Origin: Pteria penguin
Lineage: Eukaryota; Mollusca; Bivalvia; Pterioida; Pteriidae
DNA: 64,000 bases
Assembly: GCA_035048485.1 (NCBI GenBank)
Contig: CM068582.1
Span: 19,913,570-19,977,569, forward strand
Direction of reading: 5' to 3'
Position numbers and translations under genes: made by a program. Shown here in pieces: positions 48,101-60,100 of the stretch; the first letter of the stretch is position 1; every line of letters starts with the position of its first letter. Under the pieces are notes generated by a model. The model was given only the letters and a program-made list of their open reading frames with translations, was not told the origin of the DNA and ran no database searches.

Positions 48101-51100
48101 TGTAATTGGCAAACAAAAGTGCTATTCTCAGAGGAGAATCGGTCGAACAATAAACTTTTTCACTAGACTGAAGAAATTTTTATCGTACGTGTCTAAGGGT
48201 CAAATGAGAATTCATATACACTGGATTGAAACAGTGTAAACACTAGTGTAAGTGAAAATAAAGTGTTAACAAGATGAAGATGCAAATGGCATGTAAACAA
48301 ACTCATTGTAATGTAAACTGATTGGAAGATTTTTGTATTGATTTTTTTGGCAGGAAAAAAAGTTAGGACTAGTGCCAAAACTTAGGGTTGATCAGGTCAC
48401 TGTAAATGCACATATTTTATTGGCCTGAAATGTATTGAATTTCGTACCATGTGTCAACTATCAAAAGATTTTTTGTCATTACCTCATTTATGTAGTGGAA
48501 TTTCCTATCATTCTGAAGCCGGTGTGGCCTAGTGGATAAGGTGCTCGGCTTGTGATTGAGAGGTCGCGGGTTCGACTCCCGTCCGGGCCACACAGGTGTT
48601 CTGTCTTTCAGATGAGACAGTAAAAACCGAGGTCCCGTGTCACGGAAGGCGTGGCACGTAAAAGATCCATCACTGCTTCAGGTGGGTCCGTTGCAAAGGT
48701 CTAAATTTGTATGCAATGCATCAGGCAGATGCCGTCACCATATACGTGAAATATTCGTAGAGTGACGTAAAACAATAATCAATCAATCAATAAACCTATC
48801 ATTCTGATTGCAAAAAGAAAGTGATGAAAGTTATTTCACCAATTTTCTTGAATTTTTTGTTGAAAATCATTGATGATTAGTCTAATCAATAAAGAATTAA
48901 TTCCCTATCAAAGATACCTAATCCAAGACTGCAAAATTATAGTATGAAAAAGATAAATTATGACAAGATCTTATTTTTCCAGTATTATAAACTTGGTGTT
49001 TATTGCAAAATTTAAAACGAAAATCCCTCAGTGTTTTCATCGAATGAAGGTAATTGAGTGGAATTTACATTTAGTTGGTTTCAATTCTCCGATTAAGGCG
49101 ATGCTCTGCCCATAATCGTGCGCATGTGTGGATATTCACTGTAGAAAACAACAACAATGGTTCATATGGAGGATTTCAAGCACGGGAAAAAGCGAAAGTG
49201 TGGTAGAAAAAAAATTTACACTGACTCCGAGGCCAAACAAAGAAATGTGGAACAAATGTTAGAATTGGGTAAAGCAGGAGGTTCTTTGTCACATGATTTC
49301 CTCATCAATATTCAAAGAATTGGTGTGGTTATGTTGCAAATTTAAAACGGGGAATATCTCGTTAATGACATTGACTTTGGTAACGATACTTTTTACACAT
49401 CTTAGATAATATACTAACAATCAATTGCCATTTAATAAATCTGTTTACATTTTTGTACACTTTTCTCAACTACAAGCGAACCATGTTTCTTTAAATTGTG
49501 AATAGAAAGTAATATTGCGAAACATAATAGGCATGTTGAAATATGTGTCAACTGTCAATTCCTTAATTTCTCCATAAAAAAAAATAGGTATTTTAAACAA
49601 AATGATTATAATTGATCATAATCGGTTGTGTCTGTCGATTATTTTCCAATCATCAATTATGCATATTTTTGATTTAGCAACACTAGTTAAGCTCAGTTGA
49701 AATTTGGGTGATTAATCCAAATTAAACTAATTCTTTTCTATGTTTTATGATTGTCTCTCAAATCCTTCAGGCCTTTGATTTTAAGATTTATATAAGAAAT
49801 GGGGGATATAGTATTAGCTTGTAATAATAAGCTTTGATGAATTTCTGCTTCAGAACTAGTGGAATAATTCTGATGAATTGTGGTAGGTACTGAAAAATGG
49901 AGGTACATGTAACTTCATAATCGCCTGCAATAAGACCAATATTGGTAAATGGCTCTGTCTATATGTACAATTAGCACTTTGACTATTGATATGCGTACTA
50001 TATGAAGACAATCAACAGACAAAAAATTTTGTCTGTTGATTGACTTTGACCACTCAAGATAATGCAGTGCATACAAGTGTGGTTAATAACACTAGAACCA
50101 AGTATGAATGTATACATGTAATGATGTAACAAAATCATCACTAAGTATGACAGAAATAGGTAATTGACTACATGTATGACCAAATTTGAAAAAAAAACAT
50201 ACTTGGATCAATTTTGACCCTTGTCCATTACAAATTGGCCTAGAGTAATGGAAAACTGTTGACTTGAACTTGAAAACTTACATAATTTTTTAAACCCATG
50301 CATGATGTGAAAATATCATTATTATTGTAGTTAATTTTATTTTTTGATGTAAGAAATTCTTGCTTATTTCCTTTGCAAATGAATTTTTTTTTCTAGAATT
50401 ACACTGGTAGAGACTTTGCTACTTGTCCCTTCAATGCACGACATGAGATGCCAAAGCCTGAACTACGTTACCACATGGTGAACTGCCCAGATAAAGCCAT
50501 GATAGAAGCTAGTCTGTCTTATGGTAGGATATAATAATACTATTGTATTGTATTGAAATTTATTGTGAAAATTAGACAAATGTCAAGGTCACATTATAAA
50601 AATATTCCTCATTTTATCCCCTAAAGTTAAAGATAATAGTGAGAAAATTCATGGTTTTAAAATGATGTTACATAGTATAGGTTAAAGTTTACACCAGATG
50701 TTGCATCTGAAATACATTTTCCACTTCAGTGAACAGGTTAAGTACTGGGTAGTTTGGAGCAATTCATTATTGGAAAAAGTGTAGGTGCTACAGTTACTAA
50801 CCTTAACCACAGCTTCATGTAAGCAAATGCATCCTATGAATATGATGCATCTGACCTACATTTTCTGCATGAGTGATGTGATTAAGTAGTTTGATATGAT
50901 TCAGAATTGAAGAAAGTATAGGTTCTACAGACACCATCTTGCACCATAGGTACATCTTGGGATGCCTTGATTTTATACTTGAGAGACTTGGATCAACATT
51001 ACAGTGTTTTATAGGTCTTCCTGCTATTCTTTTATTTATTTAGTTTTTACAAATACTGTATCGAAATGAGTGTGGTAATCTTTGATTGCACTATGTTTAT

Positions 51101-54100
51101 ATTTGTTTTTATAGAGAAAGCCAAGAAAAATGGAGAAGGAACAATGTTCAAAGGGTGCACAGATGTACCAGTGTATGATAATTATGTTCCACCTTGTGAA
51201 GAGAATTGGGATGAAGGTATAGTATGATGTTTTTTCTTGGTGCTTATTGGTCATGTTATAAAAGAAAAGTCCCTAACTAGTGCCTAACAAGCAGAAAAAG
51301 TTGTAAAATTATGATCTAGATGATAGAGCCAACCTTTTCTGTGTGAGTGCTACCCCATTGCCAATTTAGTAATACATGTCTATGCGAATTTGAAATTGAA
51401 ATGCTAAATTTTTTCAATACATGAGTATCAAGTTGGCAAATACATTATGCAGGTTAAAGAAGTCCGGCATTTTCCTTTTTATTCTGTTTATATCATTAGC
51501 ATAAATCATGGTCATCACAACGCTTTAATTTAGTTATTTTTGATATCAACTTTATCAAACTTCAAAGTGATCGCAATGTAGTCCATCTCTAAACATTCTG
51601 AATAGTGAACATTTTCGAAGTCGGACTGGTCACATGACCCAGTTTTATTTGTTGGGGGATAAGTTTAGAGATTTATCATAGCTTTCTAGGAAGGTATTTT
51701 GAAACCTCATCTGCAGTCATATAAAATTTGAGGAAGGAAAGGGAGTCAATCGTTGTGAGATTCCTCAATGAATTTCAGAAGTTTTAAAACTCATTTAGCT
51801 CTTGTGCTCAAAATATTGTTCAGCAATGTTGCATTACGGTCTATGATAAATACCGAGTTCATGCCCCAGGTCATCCTCGGAATGTTTTGGGGATTATCTT
51901 CATTTATATCTTAGTGTGATTTCAGGCTGACTTTGAGAATGGCTAAACAAAGTTCCTTTACATAGCATTCACAATAGCCACTAGGGAATGTCAAAGACTG
52001 ATAACTCCATTCACCGGGAACTTGTGATATTTTACAATAGAATAAAAAGTCAAGCAAAAGACGCTTTTGAACATAACACCCCAATCATGTTCACATGTAA
52101 ATATCGGCTCAAATAAGAAATACTGGGATGTAAGGTGGCATCTGCAAGAATCAGTGATGATGATAGTTGTGTGTAAGAATTTCAATTTGACATAACAATG
52201 CTTAAAAACTGTTAAAAAGATAAAATAATCGGCCGTGCACGTTTGGGGAGGGTTGTCGAAAAAATATATATTTTCTGATTCTATGAAAAAGAAGAGGTGT
52301 TGGAAGCTGTTGGAGATTTTGATGGTAAACTACTATAATAGTTTGTGGAAAAGCTTATATTTAGTTAATTTGAAGTATGCACAGGAATGCACACGACGAT
52401 TAAAAAGCTGAAGCGAGAAAATTGATCAGAATGCTTGCAAAATTATCGTTCTTTGTTTGTAGTTTGTTTCAAAAATAGTTGTTTTTAGTTGCTTCAACTT
52501 TTACAACAGGTAATTCATCTCAGTAAAATACATTATATATAGCCATATATTCTAAATATTCATGCAATGATATAATGTTTTGATACATGGCTTCTTTAAG
52601 AAGTATGCCAAGTAATTATTTCTAAAGTATAATTGTAATAAAGACTATACATTCTTTGTACTGGCGGTAGTCAGGATGATTTCAAAATGCCTCTCACAAT
52701 TGATAATTGACTTAATGCCCTTTTATCATAAATTTTTAAATAGGTCATGTTTTATATTCTTTTATTTTATAAAAAAATGTTGCAATCTAATGATGGCTAT
52801 CTTTGAAAACGAGTTTCGGATGCACTTCGGAGTAGAAAAAACACGGTTGGAGCAAAATAATTGCTATTTCAAATTTTAGTTGTAAATGCTACTTTACATC
52901 ATTTCAAGGGTTTATACAATCAGCAAGCAACAAACATCAGAACCCTGTAAAAACAGATAAACAAGATGAACCACAGGGCTTTCGGCTCATTGTCCCCCCC
53001 CCCTTTCTCAATTATACCAATATAATAAGAAGGGTTAGAACTTCCAATTTACCAAAAATACACCTCCTCCTGTCTGTCTCTTAGAACTTTTTTAATTCTT
53101 CACAAATCGTCTCAAATGTGGTATCAAATGAAAGCAGACATATTTATCTACACATCCATATATAAATTGTCCAAATCCATGCAAAACTAAGGGCATGGTG
53201 AGCCATGGAACTTGAAATTTTGATCAAAAAAGTTTAGTCGGACACAGAAAAGTTAATCAGGTCAGACCCATCACTATGGTGTAAAGCGACTACTCTGGGG
53301 ATGTACAACAAACAAAAGTAAATAAATCACTACAATCAACATGTCAAATTATCTCTCCTATCGCCTCATCTTACCTTTGATTGTTTTCCATCCTCCGTGA
53401 CCTCAACCCATATGCCATTTACACTTCAACAAGTACACTTCCTAATGCGGCCTCTGATTGGTCAGAAGGAACTCTCAAGTTTCATCATGCTATGAAAGAC
53501 CATTCAGAAGCCAAGTTTAGCTGCCAGCGGGGGCATTTGTGTTGCACCCACACATTAAAACTCCAGTTTTTATGTTTACCCACATATTCTCTAGTGTGTT
53601 TGATGACACTGTGTAAGGATTACATAGCTTTATTACACCAATTTTGAAAATCTTTTAATGTATCTATTATGATGATGATTGATTGATTGATTTTTGTTCA
53701 ACGTCACACCACGAATTTATCACGTATATGGTGACGGCGTCTGCCTGATGCGGGACATACAGATTTTGACCTTTGCAACGGACCCATCCGAAGCAGTGAA
53801 GGATTTTTTACGTGCCATGCATACCATGACACGGGGCCTTTGTTTTTACTATCTCATCCGAAAGACAGGACACCGGCATGACCAGAGTGCGACTTGAATC
53901 CCAGCCTCCCGATCAGGAGTCCAGCGCGATACCACTAGGCCATGCCGGCTTATGATGATGATTGATCTAAATTTCTTTACAATGCATAAGATGCTGTCTC
54001 TTGCTTGTGTAAGTGAATTAATTCTGATGTGACATAAAATAAAAAGTAAGTATTAAATTTAACAATTAAGTTTTATACATATACATATGTTATTGTTTTG

Positions 54101-57100
54101 CAGAAATCCCTGCTGTACCCAGGATTGGTGTTGACCCTTCTTTCTTTGCCAGAATTGATCAGCGTGTATTGACAACTGGGTAAAATATTCAGATTATTAA
54201 AAAATGAAGACAATATATATTAAGATTTGGTATTTCATATAGGTATTTTGAATGGAATTAAGTATGTGTTTTGAATATGTTTTAATGTTTTAGGTATTAA
54301 ATTTATGTTTTATAGGAAATTCTGTACAGATTTTATACACAGTAGATCTTATTTCTCTTTGCATGTAATTTTCTTTTTATATAAATACAGCTAAGATATA
54401 TTACTCCTATTGTCTGTTATTTTCAATCTAGCCATACTATCCACACGATGCTATCTTGTATGTGTTTTTCCTTCAAGCCATATTATCTACACCGTTCTAT
54501 CTTATTGTACATATTCTTCTTCCCTCCAGCCATATTATCCACATCATTGCATCTTATTGTATGTGTTCTTTCCTCCAGCCATATTATCAACATCATTCTA
54601 TCTTATTGTATGTGTTCTGCCCACCAGCCATATTATCCACATCATTGCATCTTATTGTATGTGTTCTTCCCACCAGCCATATTATCCACATCATTGCATC
54701 TTATTGTATGTGTTCTTCCCTCCAGCCATATTATCCACATCATTGCATCTTATTTTATGTGTTCTTCCCTCCAGCCATATTATCAACATCATTGCATTGC
54801 ACCTTATTGTACGTGTTCTTCCCTCCAGCCATATTATCCACATCATTGCATCTTATTGTATGTGTTCTTCCCACCAGCCATATTATCAACATCATTGCAT
54901 TGCATCTTATTGTACATGTTCTTCCCTCCAGCCATATTATCCACATCATTGCATCTTTATATTGTATGTGTTCTTCCCTCCAGCATATTATCTACACCAG
55001 GGATGGAAACTCGGGAAAATATCTAAGGAGCCAAACGGGCTCAAGAAAGTGAAAATCTAGGAGCCCAGATTAAAAGTAATGGGCCCGTTATAGAATTGAC
55101 ATAAATCAGAAACTAATTTCTAAAGTTTTGAATGCCTTTATTACAAACAATGAAGTAAGTTGATCTGGTGACAATATGTGTTGAAATTAGGTCTACTCCA
55201 TTTCCAATTCCATTTCTGATTATTTTTCAAATACAATCAGTCTCTCAAATACCCCTGCAACATCTGACATTTCACTTTCTGAATCTGAATCATCCATTCT
55301 CTCAATCTCTGACTTATCTCTTCCATCCCTTCTGCCATTCCCTGACTCATTACTACTTTCACTCACTGTTTCATTCTCTCTTTCACCCTCTGAGACTTCT
55401 CTCTCCCTTCTTTCATTTTTGTTTACAGAAGACCCACTCAGACTCATCTTTCTGTCATTCCGATCACTACTCCTCTCCATGTAGTAAGGCCTCCTGCTCC
55501 TGGTACTATTCCAATAATGTATTGTCTCTGTGGAATCAAAATTTTGAATTGATCGTCCTTCAAGCTTTATTTTTCGTACTCTCTATCATAGTCTTTTTTG
55601 CGACCTTGTTTGTTTGTGTTTTTATAGCCATTCAGCGCGGCGTACCAGGGCGCCGCCATTTTAGTTTACAGTAACAACCGAGCAATTGTGGCCTATAGGG
55701 GGATACTACTTATTGATAGAATAGACTTCCAACTTAGCACTGCAGGGTTCGCACAGCCCTAAAAAGGCCCTAAATTTGAAGGGCAGCCTTGAAAAGGCCC
55801 TAAAAATTGATGTAGCCTTAAAAAGGCCCTAAATTCTTTGGTACTGCCTTTCAGTGGCCTTGAATTCACTGCAAAAACCCTAAAAAATACATTTCTGATG
55901 ATTAAAAAAGCTCAGTTTAAAACATGTCATCTCGTTTTCATAATTTCTTTAAAACAATCGACATCGATTTTTAACCTTTGCAATACACAACATTACTTGA
56001 TGTTCATAAGAGTTACCTTCCTTTTCTTTGACACTGCATTGAATGTACCAAACAGAGGAGTTCCGAATTTTTAATATCGAAAGTACAATGTAAATTGCAT
56101 CGAACGGCATGGTCGGAGGTGATGAGTCATAAACTAGAGCGGTTCAAGTAGAGCGAGACCTATCAATCATTATGGGAAAGACCGTATTTCAAACAAAATG
56201 GCTGACAAGCTATGCGTGGGTACAGAAACATGACGATAAACACAAAGCAGTCTGTAAATGGTGTAATAAGACGATAGACCTTGGAAAAATGGCAGAAGGA
56301 GCATTGCGCTCCCACGAAAAAAGTGGAAATCACAAAGAGTCTTCTAAAACGTATTTATCAATGCAACATGATGCGTTTGTTGCTTTTAAAAAGGCACCCC
56401 AGTCGGCCACGTCATCTGTAAGCAGCACCGACAATACACAGTCATCATTGCCCTGTGCAAGTGGCGTTTCTGAATCGAGTACATCTACCAGATCTAACAT
56501 TAGTTCTAGTAATATTTCCGACTTTGTAATAAAAAAAGATGTTTTAAAATCAGAAATTCTTTGGACAATTCACACAATTGTAACCCATAGTTCCTACAAG
56601 TCAAATGAAAATGTGGGTGAATTATTTAAAGTAATGTTTCCCGACAGCAAATTTGCTGAAAAATTCCAATGTGGAGAAAGGAAAACAGCCTATTTGACAG
56701 TCTTTGGTATTGCTGAATATATACGATCTGAAATCATGAAAGAAGTACAGGGATATTATTCAGTCCTGTTTGATGAAAGTTTGAACAAAAAGGCACAGAC
56801 CAAACAAATGGACATTCATGTCCGATACTGGGTAAAAGACCAAGTAGTGAATCGTTATCTTGGCTCTGTTTTCATGGGCCATGGAAGTGCAAATGACCTT
56901 ATTCATCACTTTAATGAAGGGATTAATGAACTCAAATCCAATGCCAAAAACATGGTGCAAATATCTATGGATGGGCCTAATGTAAATTTGAAGTTTTTTG
57001 AACTCATGAAAACTCAAATCCAGAAAGACTTTGGTGTTACATTGATAAATATTGGAACCTGTGGACTTCATACCATGCATAATGCATTCAAACTGGGCTG

Positions 57101-60100
57101 CCAATCCACAGAATGGGGATTATCTTCTCTCCTATCCAGTCTTTATTACCTATTCAAGGACAGTCCAGCAAGAAGAGAGGACTATCAAAAAATGACAGGT
57201 ATTTGATTTTCACATGCATGTATTTACTGATCAATAACTTAAATAATAATTGAAATATTACATAAAAGTGAACTTAGAACTGGGACGTAATCATGCATCA
57301 ATACCATTGTTATATATTGAGATCGATGGACATGATGTTGATATATGTATACATGTATGTGGAAAGTGAAGTCAGTGTTTATACGTTATGCTACTAATAC
57401 ATAACGTTCACATTATGTCAATCCTAAAACATGTAAGTAAAATATACTATCTTTGTGTTGCAGGTTCAAACATTATGCCATTGAAATTCGTCTCCCATAG
57501 GTGGATGGAAAATGTTCCTGCCTGTGAGAGGGCCTTAGACATTCTAGATCATGTTATGGTCTACATCCAAAGAGTTCAGGAAAAGAAAGTCAATAAACCA
57601 TCTTGTAAATCATATGAAGATGTGTTATCAAAAACAAGAGACCCTTTGATCAAGGCAAAACTAGAATTTTTCCGATATGTTGCTGTGCAGTTGCAACCAT
57701 TTCTAAAAAATTTTCAAACTGACAAACCAATGGTGCCATTCCTTGTGTCAGACTTAAGCAATATAATTCAAACACTTCTTCAGAAAGCAATAAAACCAGA
57801 CGTCATAAATGCAGCAGAAGGATCAAAGTTATTTTCTCTGGATCTTGCAGACAAAACATCATTTCTGCCTCCCTCAAAAGTAGACATAGGTTTTTCAGCA
57901 GATAAAACACTCAAGACTGTTGTTAAAGATAAAAAAATCAAATGTAGTGAGAAGCAAGTGATGGAATTTCAAATAGAGTGCCGAACATTCATTTTGAAGT
58001 TGGTAGGCAAATTACTCGAGAAGTGCCCAGCTACTTACTCCTTTGTGAGAAATTTGTCAATGCTCAACCCACAGGAAATGGTGTCAAATAAAAAGCAATG
58101 CAAGGCAAAGTTCAAAAGAGTTCTTGCCTATTTAGTTAACTGTAACAGAGTTGTAGAAAGGGAATGTGATGAGATTATAAGACAATATGAATGCTTTCTA
58201 GAGACACAAATTCCAATTCTTGGCTCAGAAAAGTTTTCAGGGTTCAAACCTTATGAGGACAGACTTGATGAATTTCTGTGCTCCCATTTGTCTAGTGGCC
58301 AGTATGAAAAATTAATGGACATAATAAAAATATGTCTAGTTCTCTCTCATGGCCAGGCTGCTGTAGAGAGAGGGTTTTCGGTAAATAAGGAGATAGTAGT
58401 AGAAAATCTGCAGAACCAGTCATTGATTGCACAAAGATTAATTTGTGACTATGTGAATAAAGTAGGTGGTGTTCTCAATGTCCCAATAACAAAGGAACTG
58501 TTACAATATGCAGCAGCTTCAAGGAGGAAATATGAAAACTATTTAGATGAACAGAGGACAAAAAAACATTCAGATGAACAATCAAGGAAAAGGAAACAAG
58601 TGACAGATGCAATAAAGGAACTTGAATGTCAGTGTAAACAAGCAAGACTAGATATTGAGAGTCTGAAGAAATCTGCAGATGAATTTGCAGTGAAAGCCGA
58701 GAATGAAAGAAACCTTTCACACATTGCAAAATCAAATTCCCTTAGGGAAACTGCAAAACAAAAAACAAAACTGTGTCAACAATTGGAAGAGAAATTGGAA
58801 TTGAAAAAAGAAGAATTAAAACAAATATAATTGAATAAATAAAGGGACTTTAACACATGATTATGTCCTTGTATCATAAATAAATGATGAAAAAGAGGCC
58901 CTAAAAATTGACCACTTGGCCCTAAAAAAGCCCTAAAAAGGCCCTAAATTCAATCATGGAAGGTCTGTATGAACCATGCACTGGAAAGCCCATTGAAGTC
59001 AATCATTCAAATGACCCAAGACCAGGCAAAATCAGAGTCATCTGAGAGCCCACAAGCCAATTCGCCAAATGTGCTAATTAGTATGCAAAACCATTCGCCC
59101 GATTACGATTTTGGTCGCCTTGGGCGAACGGGCATTTGGGAGTTTCCATCCCTGTACACCATTCTGTTTATTGTATTATCTATCATTTGTCCGTCGCAAA
59201 GGTATAAATTTCTATGTAATACATCAGGCAGATACTATCACCATATATCAGTATGTTAAATAATCGTGAAGTGATGTAAATGATAAATCAACTTATTGTA
59301 TTGCAAGCTGCTTCAGGTTTGTGTAATAGACAATTACATGCTTATGGAACATCATTATTTATTCCTAAGTCATCTTTCTTTAGATTGTCCAAGGCGAAGA
59401 AAAAGGAATACAATCGACAGATGTTTTTACCACCTGAAGAAAGAAGGTAAAATACCCCCCCCCCCCTCCCTTCTTAAAAAATGTGCTGTAATAAATGGTC
59501 ACTTCAGTATTTTAATGATACATGTAGTATGAACATTCATTTATGAGTATCTATGTGCAAGTTTATGTAATATGTCCATGTCCCCTCTCACCGTTATTTG
59601 ACCGTTATAGTTGAGCATATATGTGGTCCTTCACAATAAATAACCCGCTCCCAATTATTTGACCAGTAGACTATAGCATCTTTGTGGTCCAGTACTATAA
59701 AGTCCCTGCTTCCCATTGTTTGACGTGTAGCATGTATGTGGTCCTGCACTATAAAGTCTGTGCTCCCTGTTATTTGACCATTACTCTTTAGCATGTATGT
59801 GGTCCTGCACTATAAAGTCTGTGCTCCCTGTTATTTGACCATTACTCTTTAGCATGTATGTGGTCCTGCACTATAAAGTCTGTGCTCCCTGTTATTTGAC
59901 CATTACACTTTAGCATGTTTGTTGCCCTGCACTATAAAGTCTGTGCTCCCTGTTATTTGACCATTACACTTTAGCATGTATGTGGTCCTGCACTATAAAG
60001 TCTGTGCTCCCTGTTATTTGACCATTACACTTTAGCATGTATGTGGTCCTGCACTATAAAGTCTGTGCTCCCTGTTATTTGACCATTACTCTTTAGCATG

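Larger units (their letters stand above)
54998..59154. mobile_element. Outer hAT-like non-autonomous element, host of the nested transposon
   Basis: Both termini read CAGGGATGGAAACTC inward, a perfect 15-bp TIR, and TACAC flanks both sides (54993-54997 and 59155-59159). Removing the nested element leaves about 0.9 kb without a convincing transposase. Its terminal text (AAGGAGCC...CGGGCTC on the left, GGCGAACGGGC on the right) is shared with the element at 33925-34520, so the two are one family. A charged 86-codon minus-strand frame at 55220-55480 is of unknown meaning. Confidence 0.85.

Noticed and set aside
54410..55060. Three long + strand frames (192-216 codons)
   Set aside because: Generated by the 49-bp minisatellite; the same peptide cycles in every frame and no domain is present.
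55220..55480. Charged 86-codon minus-strand frame
   Set aside because: Serine/glutamate/arginine-rich low-complexity frame inside a non-autonomous hAT-like element; no start context, domain or partner exon.
56760..57104. 114-codon minus-strand frame
   Set aside because: Antisense shadow of the hAT-like transposase exon 1.
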